The notes beneath the pieces are model-generated. The model saw only the letters and a list, made by a program, of their open reading frames with translations, searched no databases and had not been told where the DNA came from. Of a DNA stretch of 50,707 nucleotides, positions 16,001 through 25,600 are shown piece after piece. The first letter of the stretch is position 1; the number at the start of each line of letters is the position of its first letter. The stretch is taken from positions 1 to 50,707 of the forward strand of contig CAINDO010000289.1 in assembly GCA_903847385.1 (NCBI GenBank). The letters run 5' to 3'. Both the position numbers and the translations under genes were made by a program. The stretch comes from an uncultured Myxococcales bacterium. Lineage in GTDB: Bacteria; Myxococcota_A; Bradymonadia; UBA7976; UBA1532.

Positions 16001-16923
16001 TGGAAGTCGAAGCCGCACATGGTCCAGGCGTCGCAGAAGCCGGCCTCGTCCAGCACCTGCCCCTGCGAGACGCACTGGTTGGCCGCGGCGCAGTTCGCTC
16101 CGGACCGGCCGATGCACTCCAGGATCTCCGTCTGGCGGAGGCCGGCCAGCGGATCGTCCTGCAGGACCTGCGACAGACAGTCGGCGCCGCAGCGCTCCGG
16201 CGTGGCGAACCCGCAGCCCGGCGCCGCGTCGCAGAAGCTCACGCACACGGGCAACTGCGCCGCCAGGCAGCCCTGGAACGCCGTCCCGTCGCAGGCGACG
16301 TCGAACACGTGCTCGGCGCAGGCGACCACGCCGTCGCCCTGTTCACCGGCGCACAGCGCCTCGCAGGCGCCCTCGGGCAACTGCAGGCCGTTCGGACAGC
16401 TGGAGGCCGCCGCGCAGGTCCCCGCACAGTCCGGCGTCTCGATGAAGTCCGGCCAGCCGCAGGCGGCCACGGCGTCACAGTCGGCGCCGGCGCGGCCCAC
16501 GCAGCGGCGGAAGGACCGCGCGCCGTTGCTCGCGTCCGCCTCGCACTCGGAGAGGCAGTTGGCCTCGTCGAAGGGGCTGTGTTCGCTCACGCAGCCGAAG
16601 AGCGCGCCGCACGCGGCGGCACAGTCCAGGAGGGGCGCGACCATCGCGTCCGGTTCGACCAGGGCGTCGGGGGTCGTACCGCCGGGGCCGGCGTCCGCCA
16701 CGGCGCCGCCGGGCTGGTCACCGCCCGTGCCGCCCGTGATGCCGCCGCCCTCGCCGCCGTTGGCGCCGCCGCCGCCCTGACCGCCGGGCTCGCCGGTGCC
16801 CGAGTCTTTCTGCGGGTCGCCCGCCGGGCCGCCGTCGGCCCCGCAAGCGGCCATCAGGCTCACACAGAGTGTCCATCCCCACAGGCGCGTCGCGCGCCCC
16901 CGCTGCCCGAGTTTCGAAGTCAT
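13033..16923 (-). CDS. Giant lipoprotein with tandem eight-cysteine repeats (1296 aa)
   Basis: ATG 16923 has GGGAGG 10 nt upstream and gives a lipoprotein signal ending MAACG (C27). A Gly-rich spacer (about 28-90) follows. The rest is one long array of about 18 repeats of about 60 residues. The consensus spacing is C-x3-C-x5-C-G-x(n)-C-x3-C-x(n)-C-x6/7-C-x4/5-C, for example CAAACANAVACG or CDAHCGRLADCG at the start of units. The even cysteine number per unit suggests four disulfides each, formed after export. There is no catalytic domain, so it is probably an extended surface rod or adhesive/binding scaffold. The family is not one I can name. It is a single gene with its own RBS, divergent from uppP across 129 bp. 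Confidence 0.85.
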   Translation of the reverse strand: MTSKLGQRGRATRLWGWTLCVSLMAACGADGGPAGDPQKDSGTGEPGGQGGGGANGGEGGGITGGTGGDQPGGAVADAGPGGTTPDALVEPDAMVAPLLDCAAACGALFGCVSEHSPFDEANCLSECEADASNGARSFRRCVGRAGADCDAVAACGWPDFIETPDCAGTCAAASSCPNGLQLPEGACEALCAGEQGDGVVACAEHVFDVACDGTAFQGCLAAQLPVCVSFCDAAPGCGFATPERCGADCLSQVLQDDPLAGLRQTEILECIGRSGANCAAANQCVSQGQVLDEAGFCDAWTMCGFDFQFGPCEQLIGQFLPRGVNFADYAVCLSRAFDNGCPPDGIQAIFNCIGGQPAAPDCAGDCEARAVCGLLPEGQDTMACTRACFAEVGADPEASAALADLINCGAFAANCDDLIECRAAEDPAGRCAAACANAVACGTEADAALCEAACTEGFVSALWQSWLTCEDTAADCEAARQCSHVPPLGCDPYCTRRIQCGLEVDRDTCMNTCVSTALADPAGSELRIACAVAALDCGVPGGGGGRPDEPPGRPVPAGIIDQGATSPTVWNCEFDAYTYGLPCAMSCRGTTLCAGGDEAAWLSCVTDCHAAPEDDADLSRLAGLACFHQNGRNGSHECSDLVGCAPDPAALDCDAHCGRLADCGRADPDCAANCAAVTPARLNALRSAACVTAAAACEDVLACVDGQPDVGPGDVAEEIFCPAWDACSQQWGFPIPCDQLDAFLGGRGDLAALRACIYPIIEDGCPPGPDEVFNNCLGGQPAPIDPACEAFCAVEQLCGPADDVNRGACAVACGNLGFMPPLEIARAQSYYPCAQEATCEAFDACVAGSSPEARCADTCDALTGCGLAADVGACNAECVAGYGGAARTIYRDCIAAAGADCAAMAACEDPAVAYCLQTCTVYAECQRGDPQAMPLCMAACEDDAALDAFAIANRALCVLEADSCQDANGDIGVFACWDRFFDIAPDTCAQYCWGRSDCQGGTDFETCISGCANGLPAADAVVLAQATACLSRANGACMAIEACLAAVPAEVPCPLVCNAVSGCGLEADADCNAACADVGVAGCVLEAQRHPGQCGAMAACLGVEVAPPTPDCAAYCDRNLTCGNAQDRFLCEHDCAADPAVMASRAGCAAASTCLDLAACAGLPARADAGCDALCADAVACGAFADADLCGAYCGGATASPSTGADYAAEVAACLGDLGGACDAESARACFAPDTRDCASVCELINACMPVPDCELGCQQALQEDPVWTEQVFDCAYQFLDGGLCDLRGFEGCTNL

Positions 16924-17052
16924 CGCGTTCGCGCCTCCCGGAGTTCGTTCTCTGAACGTCAACGCCCTGATACAGCGCCCTTGCCGAGGGAATCAACCGA
17001 GCCCGATCAAACCACTTCCGCCGCGACCCGACGCGGCGCAGATTGCGCGCCC

Positions 17053-17859
17053 ATGAACACCCTGGACGTCGTGATCCTCGGCCTCGTGGAGGGCCTCACC
17101 GAATACCTGCCGGTGAGCTCCACGGGCCACCTGCTCGTGGTGCAGCACCTGCTCGGCGGCGGCGGCGGCGAGGCCGAGAACGCCTTCGCCGTGGTCATCC
17201 AGGCCGGCGCCATCCTCGCGGTGCTGGGCCTGTACCGCGCCCGCGTGCAGCAGGCGGTGATGGGCGTGCTCGGCCGCGACCCGGCGGGCCGCGACTTCGC
17301 CCGCGACCTGCTCGTGGCCTTCGCGCCGGCCGTGGTCATCGGCGGTCTGTTCAACGACGCCATCGAGCGGGTGCTCTTCGGCCTCTGGCCCGTGGCCACG
17401 GCCTGGATCGTCGGCGGCGCGGTCATCCTGGGCACGCAGAAGTGGATCAACCGGCGCGAGGGCCTGCCCCTGGAGGCCCTGGGCTGGCGGCGCGCGCTCG
17501 TGGTCGGCCTGATGCAGTGCCTGGCCATGTGGCCGGGCACGAGCCGCAGCTTCGCCACCATCGTCGGCGGGCGGCTGGTGGGCCTGACGCTGGCCGCGAG
17601 CGTGGAGTTCTCGTTCCTGCTCGGCGTGCTCACCCTGGGCGCCGCCACGGCCCTCAAGCTGATGAAGAACGGCGCCGTGCTCCTGGACACCTACGGCGCG
17701 CTCAACCTGGCCGTGGGCCTGATCGTCGCGTGGCTGTCCGCGGTCGTCTCGGTCAAGTGGATGGTCCGGTGGCTGCAGACCCGCAGCCTGGCGATTTTCG
17801 GCTACTGGCGCATTCTGGCCGGCCTCGGCGTGATCGGGCTCATGCTCGCGGGGCGTTGA
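17053..17859 (+). CDS. uppP: Undecaprenyl-diphosphatase (UppP/BacA)
   Basis: A 268-aa inner-membrane enzyme of normal family length that recycles undecaprenyl diphosphate to the monophosphate carrier for peptidoglycan and O-antigen synthesis. The first motif, EGLTEYLPVSSTGH (13-26), contains the conserved catalytic Glu/Ser/His region. The second, PGTSRS (161-166), has the essential Arg. Phe follows at 167 where most homologues have Gly (PGTSRSGATI). About eight hydrophobic segments are visible. ATG 17053 is the only start that keeps the N-terminal helix in register. The histidine kinase gene follows 51 bp later on the same strand, possibly in one transcript. Confidence 0.95.
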   Translation: MNTLDVVILGLVEGLTEYLPVSSTGHLLVVQHLLGGGGGEAENAFAVVIQAGAILAVLGLYRARVQQAVMGVLGRDPAGRDFARDLLVAFAPAVVIGGLFNDAIERVLFGLWPVATAWIVGGAVILGTQKWINRREGLPLEALGWRRALVVGLMQCLAMWPGTSRSFATIVGGRLVGLTLAASVEFSFLLGVLTLGAATALKLMKNGAVLLDTYGALNLAVGLIVAWLSAVVSVKWMVRWLQTRSLAIFGYWRILAGLGVIGLMLAGR

Positions 17860-17910
17860 GGCCCATCTTTCCCCTGGGGGCCGCGGGTCGTGCGGGCGTA
17901 TCCTCCGGGA

Positions 17911-19584
17911 ATGGCCGTGGACGATCTGCCTGAAGTCGCCCGCCTGTGGCGCGCCCTCCTCGACGACTCCAGCGATCCCATCTTCGCGCTCAGCGACGAG
18001 GGCCGTTACCTCTACGTGAACGCGGCCTTCGGTGCGGGCGTGGGGCTCGACCCCGCCGAGCTCGTCGGTCGGCGCCTGTGGGACGTCTTCCCCCCGGCGG
18101 CGGCGGATCACCGCTTCGCCGCCGTGCGCGACGTGCTGACCACCGGGCAGTCCAAGGTCATCGAGGTCGCCGTCGGTGAGGGGGCGCAGCGGCGCTGGTT
18201 CGTGACGACCGTGAAGCCGATGCCCTCGGAGGTCGTCTCCCGGCCGGCGGTGCTCTGCATCTCCAAGGACATCACGCAGCGCAAGCTGGCCGAGGAGGCC
18301 CTGGCGGCGCTCAACGAGGGCCTGGAGCGGCGCGTCGCCGCCCGCACCGCCGAGCTCGAGGCGGCCAACGAGCAACTGCGCTGGGAGATGGCCGAGCGCA
18401 AGCGCGCCGAGGCGCAGAGCAGCGCGCTCGAGGCCCGGTTCCGGCAGGCCCAGAAGATGGAGGCCGTCGGGCGCCTGGCCGGCGGCGTGGCCCACGACTA
18501 CAACAACATGCTCTCGGTGATCCTGGGCAACGCCGGCCTCGCGCTGCTGGAGCTGTCGTCCTCGGATCCGCTGCGCGAGCGCATCAACGAGATCATGGCC
18601 GCGGGCACGCGCTCCGCGGACCTGACCCGGCAGTTGCTGGCGTTCGCCCGGCAGGAGGCCGTGGCGCCGCGCGTGCTCGACATGAACGCCACCATCGAGA
18701 GCATGCTCAAGCTCCTGCGGCGACTGATCGGCGAGTCCATCGAGCTCTCCTGGCAGCCGGCGGCCGATCTCGGTCACCTGAAGATCGACCCGGTGCAGCT
18801 CAACCAGATCGTCGCCAACCTGGTGGTCAACGCGCGGGACGCCGTCTCCGACGCCGGCCACATCAGCATCTCCACGCGCAACCACCAGGTGGAGCCCCTC
18901 GAGTCCGCCGGCCTCGCGGACGCCGCCGCGGGCACCTACGTGGAGCTCGTGGTGCGCGACGACGGCGTGGGGATGGACGCCGACACATTGGCGCAGGCCT
19001 TCGAGCCGTTCTTCACCACGAAGGAGGCCGGGCGCGGCACGGGCCTGGGCCTGTCGACCGTGTACGGCATCGTGCGGCAGAACCGAGGCTACATCGCCGT
19101 TCAGAGCGCCCCGGGGCAGGGCACGGAGTTCCGCGTCTGCCTGCCGCGCCACGACGGCCCCGGCCCCGCCGAGGCGCCGGAGGCTCCGCTCGCGGCGGCC
19201 TTCGGCGGCGAGACGCGGGTGCTCCTGGTCGAGGACAGCACGATGGTCCGAGAGACCACCGCGCGGTTGCTGGCCCACCTGGGCTTCCGTGTGACGGAGG
19301 CCGCCGGGCCCGAAGAGGCCCTCGTGCTGCTCGAGCGCGCCGCCGGGGGCATCGAGGTGCTCGTGACGGACGTGGTCATGCCCGGCATGCACGGCTTCGA
19401 GCTCGCGCGCCGGGCCAAGGCGCTTCAGCCCGGCCTGAAGACGCTCCACATGACCGGCTACGCCTTCGACCTGATCGAGCGGCGTGTGGGCCCCCAGGCC
19501 CGCGGTGCGCTGCTGCGCAAGCCCGTGACGCTCGAGGCCCTCGCCGAGGCGCTGCGGGGTGTGATGGCGGCGCCGGGGGGGTGA
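17911..19584 (+). CDS. Hybrid sensor histidine kinase (PAS-HisKA-HATPase-REC)
   Basis: A 557-aa soluble protein. The PAS domain (about 10-125) includes DPIFALSDEGRYLYVNAAF. A coiled coil (about 130-180) links it to HisKA, with the phospho-His H195 in GGVAHDYNNM. The ATPase boxes follow: N (LVVNARDAV, about 305), G1 (DDGVGMD, about 351), F (FEPFFTTK) and G2 (GTGLGLS, about 377). The C-terminal receiver (about 435-555) has the E/D acidic pair, phospho-acceptor D487 (VTDVVMPGM), T515 and K537. All catalytic residues are intact. No transmembrane segment is present, so the PAS domain senses an internal signal. No separate output protein lies beside it. ATG 17911 is preferred; GTG 17890, with a G-rich stretch upstream, is an alternative. 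Confidence 0.92.
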   Translation: MAVDDLPEVARLWRALLDDSSDPIFALSDEGRYLYVNAAFGAGVGLDPAELVGRRLWDVFPPAAADHRFAAVRDVLTTGQSKVIEVAVGEGAQRRWFVTTVKPMPSEVVSRPAVLCISKDITQRKLAEEALAALNEGLERRVAARTAELEAANEQLRWEMAERKRAEAQSSALEARFRQAQKMEAVGRLAGGVAHDYNNMLSVILGNAGLALLELSSSDPLRERINEIMAAGTRSADLTRQLLAFARQEAVAPRVLDMNATIESMLKLLRRLIGESIELSWQPAADLGHLKIDPVQLNQIVANLVVNARDAVSDAGHISISTRNHQVEPLESAGLADAAAGTYVELVVRDDGVGMDADTLAQAFEPFFTTKEAGRGTGLGLSTVYGIVRQNRGYIAVQSAPGQGTEFRVCLPRHDGPGPAEAPEAPLAAAFGGETRVLLVEDSTMVRETTARLLAHLGFRVTEAAGPEEALVLLERAAGGIEVLVTDVVMPGMHGFELARRAKALQPGLKTLHMTGYAFDLIERRVGPQARGALLRKPVTLEALAEALRGVMAAPGG

Positions 19585-19600
19585 GCCCGGCGGGCGCTCA
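19582..19600. terminator. Short hairpin joining two convergent stop codons
   Basis: TGAGC (19582-19586) pairs with GCTCA (19596-19600), with a further CC/GG pairing inside. The TGA of the histidine kinase and the TGA of the minus-strand pentapeptide gene are themselves the stem ends. The intergenic space is only 13 bp. It is a weak candidate for a bidirectional terminator. Confidence 0.35.
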
Positions 19601-22600
19601 GTCCGCCTGCGCGCAGTCCGGACGCGGTACGCGGTCGGCGCGGTCGGCGGGCTCGACGGGGAGCCCCAGGCGCGCGGCAAGGCCCGAGTGGCCGAGCGCC
19701 GCGCCCTCGAACGCCGCGGCGGCGGGCAGGCGCGTGGCCGCGTCGATGCGGGCGTAGCGCAGGTTGGCGCCGATGAAGCTGGCCGTGCGCAGGTCGGCGC
19801 CCCGGAGGTCGGCGAAGGCCAGGTTCGTGTGGTCGAAGTTCTGCGGCCCGGCGTTGCCCACGACGATCAGACCGTGCAGGTCGGCACACATCAGATCCGC
19901 GCCGCTGAAGTCGTTGGCCTCGGTCGCGCGCAGGCCGCCGAGGTTCGCGCGTCGCAAGGACACGCCGGGCGTCCCGACCTCGTCCGGGGACAGCGCCACG
20001 AAGGGCTGGAACGTGGCGCCGGCGAAGGTCGCGCCCGGGGCGGAGAAGGCGTCCCAGGAGAAGCTCTCCTGAATCGCCACGTGGGCGAACTCGGCGGCGT
20101 CGAAGGCGGCGCGGCCGAGGGCGACGTGGCTGAGCGTCAGGGCCTCGGCGACGTCCGCGCCGACGAGGGCGTGCGACGCGTCGACCCCGCCGAGGAGGAG
20201 GTCCGTGACCAGGAGGGGCCGGTCGTCCCGGCCGAGCTGGGCGCCCGTGAGATCGGCGCGCCAGAGGGCGATGGGGGCATCCTCCTGCACGCCCAGGGTG
20301 GCGAGCGCCCCGAGCCATCGGTCGGCGTACAGTCCGAATCCGAAGCCCGGCGCGGGGATGCTGGCCTGGAACTCGGTCCGGTATGTGTTCTTCGAAGCGA
20401 TGAGCGCGCGGTTCTCCAGACCGGCGCGGAGCCAGGCCGAGCCCTGGGCGAGCACGAGGGGGCTCGTGCCCGGGACGTCGCCGGTGAACAGCGTGGCGAA
20501 AGCGTTCGTCACGAACGCCTGAAGGTGCGCGTCGTCGACCCCGGCTTGAAGGCCGCGTGCGAGGCAGGCGATGCAGAACCGGCCGCCTGGCCCGAAGGCG
20601 GGGAGCCGGGCGCTGCTGAAGTCGGCCCGCGCCAGCGTGCCGAGGCTGGCTTGCAGTGTGGCGCCGGTCAGATCCGCGTCCACGAAGGTCGGCGCGGAGG
20701 CGGGCGTCTCCTCGATCAGCGACATCGCCCCCGCGCCCGGATAGATCGCGTTGATGGTGGTCACGTTGGTCCCGGCCAGGCGCGCCGCCGTGAGGTTCAG
20801 GCCGTCCCACGGCTGCGCGCGGTCCGCGCCCACGGGCCAGTTCACGGTCAGCTCCGTCGCCCCGAACGACGCCCCGGTCAGGTTCGCCCCGCGGCCGATC
20901 GTGAAGCCGGCGTCGAAGGGCGGACAGGCCGGCGACCGTGGCGCCACCGCACACTGGGCCGCGATGAGCATCTCGTAGGGGCTGGCCGCCGACTCGTCCT
21001 TGTAGGCCGCCGGGTCGAGCCCGAGCAGCCCGTCCCGGAGCAGGTTGGCCTGGGTGAGCTCCTCCGGCGTGGGGCGCTGCGGATCGGCGAAGGGCACGTA
21101 CGAGACCAGGAGGGTACCGCCGCGCACGGCCCGCTGCGTCGCCGGGGCGAAGTGGTTGGCCGCCAGGCCGTTGTCCCGCCACGTCGTGACCACGTCGTCC
21201 GCGCTCAGGACGACGTCCGCCCGGCGCAGGTTCGTCACGTCCGTCTGCACCAGATGCACCGCGGTCGGGCCGGGATCCGGGCCGGGGAGGCGCTTCAGGC
21301 TGGCGCCGTCCACGCGCGAGGACCGCAGCATGAAGTGCCGCGGCAGTCCGGCGAACCGGCCGCCCAGGCGCGTCAGCGGCGACCGGACGACCAGGTCGCA
21401 GGCGCGCAGGTCGCCGTGCACCACCCGCACGCCGAACCAGTTGGACACGTCGAGCTCGCGTCGCGCGTCGCCCGGGGCGGAGAAGTCGACGTCGACCATG
21501 AGCGGGAGCTTGCCGGCGTCGGCGCCGAGCGCGGGCTGCAGGATCTTCGGGGGCGTCGAGGTCGAGAAGTCGAGGAGCCGAAACTCCGCGCCCGCCCAGG
21601 AGGCCACGCGGTCGCCGACATCGTCCGTCACCCGGGGCGCGAAGTCCGTGGCGTCGAGGAGGCACCGTTCCACGCGGCCGGAGATGCCCTGGCCGTAAAG
21701 GCTCGCCTGGGTGAGGTCGCAGAGCTGGAGCGTCACGGTCGGGGCGTCCTCGAGCGCGAAGGCGCCCTGCCCGAGCCGCAGCCGGGCGGCCGTGAGATCA
21801 CTGCGCACCGCGTTCAGGGCGCCGGGTCGGTCCCGGGTCGACCGGATCTCGAGCGTCGCGCCGGCGGCGGCGGAGTCCGCGAGCTCGAGCACACGCGTCG
21901 AGACGCTCGCGCGGCCGAGATCGCTGCGCTCGAGGACCGGCGTGCGCGGCTGGCCGAGCACGGAGTGGCCCGCCAGCGCCTCCAGGTCGACGGGGGGCGC
22001 CGCGGCGACGTCGTCGGGCGCGCACCGGGGGGCCCGAAGCCCGCGCAGCGTGTGGCCGCGCCAGCGAAGCACGGACTCCGCGGGCGACTCGTCGAGGGCC
22101 TGCCCGCGCAGCAGGGCGACCGGCGTCGTGCTGAACGGCCCGCGCGCCGGGTCACAGTGACCGATCCAGGCGTCGTCCAGGTTCACGCCCTCGAAGGCCT
22201 GCAACCAGCCGACGTCGCCGCCGAGCAGCTCCGCGCCGCGGAAGTCCAGGCCATTGTGGACCTCCTCGGCGATGTCCTCGAAGTGCACCGTGCCCGTCAG
22301 ACGCGTGTGTTCGAAGGTCGCCGTGCGCAGGCGCGTGCCGACGAACACCGTGGCGTCGAGCGTGGCGCAGTTGAAGGGCACGCCGCGCACGTCGCTGCGG
22401 GACAGATCGGCGAGGCGCAGGTTCGTGCGCTGCAGGTCCACGCTGCGCAGATCCAGGTCGGCCATCGTCGCGCCGGCCAGGTTCGCGCCCGTGAGCACGA
22501 CCTCGTCGTACTGTGAGTTCGGCGCGAAGAGTGCGTTGCTCAGGTCGGCGTTGCGCAGCGTCGCCCCGCGCAGGTCGGCATGATTCCAGGCGATGCCGGC

Positions 22601-25600
22601 CAGGTTGACCTGGTCGAGCCGGGTCTCCACGAGGCGCGTGGGCACGCCGGCCGCACCACCGCCGCAGCCCGCGGCCGCGGCGTCCGGGCACAGCGCGTCG
22701 CCGATGGCCACGCCGGAGAGCCCCGCGGCGGTGAGATCCGCCCCCGTGAAGTCCACGCCCACCAGGTTCGCGCCGTTGAGCGACGCATGGGCCAGGCGGG
22801 TGCGGCAGCCGAGCGTGCGGCCGTCGCGCGGGCCCGCGGGCACCAGGTTGCGCAGGTCCGGCACCCGGACGTCCGGGCAGACGTCCGGGCCGTGTGGCTC
22901 GACGACGGCCGTGACCACCGGCGGCACCAGGTCCATGGCCTCGGCGCAGGCGCAGCGCCGCGCGTCCCCCACGCCCGCGGTCTCGACGCACCCGAAGTCC
23001 GTGCGCTCCAGCACCGCGCTCAGGAGATTCGCGGCGGTCAGATCGGCGCCCCGCAGCGTGGTGCCGAGCAGCACGGAGTTGGCCAGCACCATGCCCCGGC
23101 CGTCGGCTCGGTCCAGGTTCGCCCCGGACAGGTCGGTCAGCGCCAGGCGCACGCCCCGCAGGCAGGTCAGGGGGAGCTGCGTGCCCACCAGCAGCGCCCC
23201 GGCGAACTCGGTCGCGCGCAGGTCGAGCCCGGCGAGCGCCGCGTCTTGCAGGTCCGCACCGGCGAGCACCGTGCCGCGCAGATCCGCGCGCAGACCCGGC
23301 GTCTCGCGCACCCGGGCCGCGTCGCCCACGCAGGGCTGGGGTGGCGGCGCGTCGTCGAGCGTCCGGGCGTCGGTGAACTGCGCCGAGTGCAGATCGGCGT
23401 TGGTCAGGTTCGCGGCGGACAGGTCGGCGTCGATCAGCGTGGCGCCGGCCAGGTTCGCGCTCACGAGCGTGGCGAACGGCAGATGCGCCCCGGTCAGGTC
23501 GACCCCGGCCAGGTTCGCCCCGGCGAGCCGCGCGCCGGTCAGATCCACCCCGGGGAACGGCCCGCTCAGCACCACACCGCTCAGGTCGGCGCCCCGCAGA
23601 GACACGCCGGCGACGTCGGCGGCGGTCAGGGAGCGATTGGACAGCGGCAGCGCCGCGGCGGCCAGGTCGGCCAGCACCAGCGGCCCCTCGACGCCGTCCT
23701 CGGCGTGCCCGCGTTGCAACACGCGCAGATCCTCGAGCGGGAGGAAACCCGGCCGCGTGACCCGCACCAGGTAGGCGCCCGCCGGCAGGTCGCCGAACAC
23801 CGCAGGCTCCCCCGCGCGGGCCGTGGCGTCGAACAGCGCCGTCGGGCCGACGATCTGCACGTGGGCCTCGGTCACCAGCGGGGCCACCCAGAGCGGCGCC
23901 ACGTCGAAAAGCACCGTCAGGCGCCCGTTCAGCGGGTCCTGGGACATCTCCAGGTCGATGGCCGCCCCCCGGTCGTCCACGAAGTCGCCCGCGGCGGCGT
24001 CGAAGTGATACGGGCCCAGGCCCGCGGGCAGGCCGTAGCCGCCGTGCTCGGCGGTCACGCGGTACTGTTCGTGCGGCGAGGCGCGAACTTCGAACGCACC
24101 GGCGGCGTCGGTGACGGTCTGTTCGAAGGGCACGTCGCGGCCGGCGATCGTCAGGCGCACGAGCGTGCCGGTGTGTTCGGCCCCGCCGCCGAGGCGCACG
24201 CGGCCGCGCAGGGCCACGCCGCGCTCCGTGCCGGACTCGTGGCGCAGCACGACCTCGCCGACCTCGGTGACCCCGCCGACGACGACCGTGAGCTCGCGTC
24301 GGGCCATGTCGTAGCCCGCCAGGCCCGCCGTGAGCGTGAACGTGCCCGCGGGCACCCCTGCCAGCCGGAAGCCCCCGTCGGGCAGGCGCTCCGCGGCGCC
24401 CACGGGGCGGTCGGCGGCGTCGACCAGGGCGACCACGACATCGGCCAGCGCCGCCGCGCTCCCGTGGCGGTCGAGGGCCACGCGGCCGCGGACCTCGCCG
24501 GGGCGGGCGGCGAGCTGCACCGGCTCCAGGGTTCGGCTCTCCTCGCGTGAGAGGGCCGGCACGTCCAGCGAGAGCACCGCGAAGCCGGGCTTCGAGAACC
24601 GCAGCGTCAGCGGGGCGCCCGTGGGCACGCCCGTGAGGAAGAAGCCGCCGTCGGCGCCGGTCACGGCCGTCAGCGGCGTGGTGAGCACGCTGACCACGAT
24701 GCCCGCGTGGCCCTCCTCGGTGGCGCCGTCCAGCACGCCCTCGAGCAGCGCATGGCCGCTGATCTGCGCCGGGCGCTCGCCCGGGGCCAGGGCGGCCAGA
24801 CCGATCTGCAGGTCGCGGGGCAAAACCAGCGCGCCGGGGCCGATTTCGATGGGCACCGAGTCGGCGGTGAACGCCGCGTCGTCGAGCGCCGCCGAGAGCA
24901 GGTAGGCGCCGGGGAGGACGTCGTCGAAGCGCGCGATGCCTTCGGCCGTGGGCGTGGTGTCCCGGGGGTCCGGTGGGGCCGGCGCCTCGGCGACGGGCCG
25001 GGGCGCCAGCGTGACGACCACCCGCGCGAGACGCGCCGGATCGTCGAAGCCGGCCGGCAGGCGCACCGCCACCCGCACTGCGCCGGATTCCGCGGCCAGC
25101 AGGAGCGGGGCCTCCAGGGGCGGGTTCGCGCCGGCGGCCAGGCGAAGGTCGGGGTGCGTCGCGAGCGCATAGCCCGGCGCCTCGGCGGTCACGTCGTAGA
25201 GGCCCGCCGGCGCCTGCAGCAGGAACGCCCCGTCCGGCGCCGTCACGGCGAAGAGCGGCGTGCCGTCCAGGCGGACGGTGATGCCGCCGTGGCCAGCCTC
25301 GGCCACACCCTCGCGCCGCGCCACGCCGGCGACGGTGCCCAGGGACTCGGCCGTCGCCTGCGCGCGGAGAGGGAGGTCGCCCAGGTTCAGCGCGTCCCCC
25401 AAGGCGACCAGCACCGGCAGCGGCTCCATCGCCAGCGGCGCGGCGTCCACGCGCAGCAGGTAGGTGCCGGCGCGCAGGTCCTCGAACACGAACCGGCCGC
25501 GCTCGGCCCCATCCACCGCGGGCGTGCGGCTCAGCGCCTCGTCGCCAGCGTCTGCGCCCGCGGCGACCGGATGGAGCGACACGCGGAGCTCGGCGAGCTG

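Noticed and set aside
12931-17040. Long plus-strand ORF running into the uppP frame
   Set aside because: The frame simply remains open upstream of uppP because of base composition. Only 17053-17859 has the UppP sequence, and the rest is antisense to the eight-cysteine lipoprotein.
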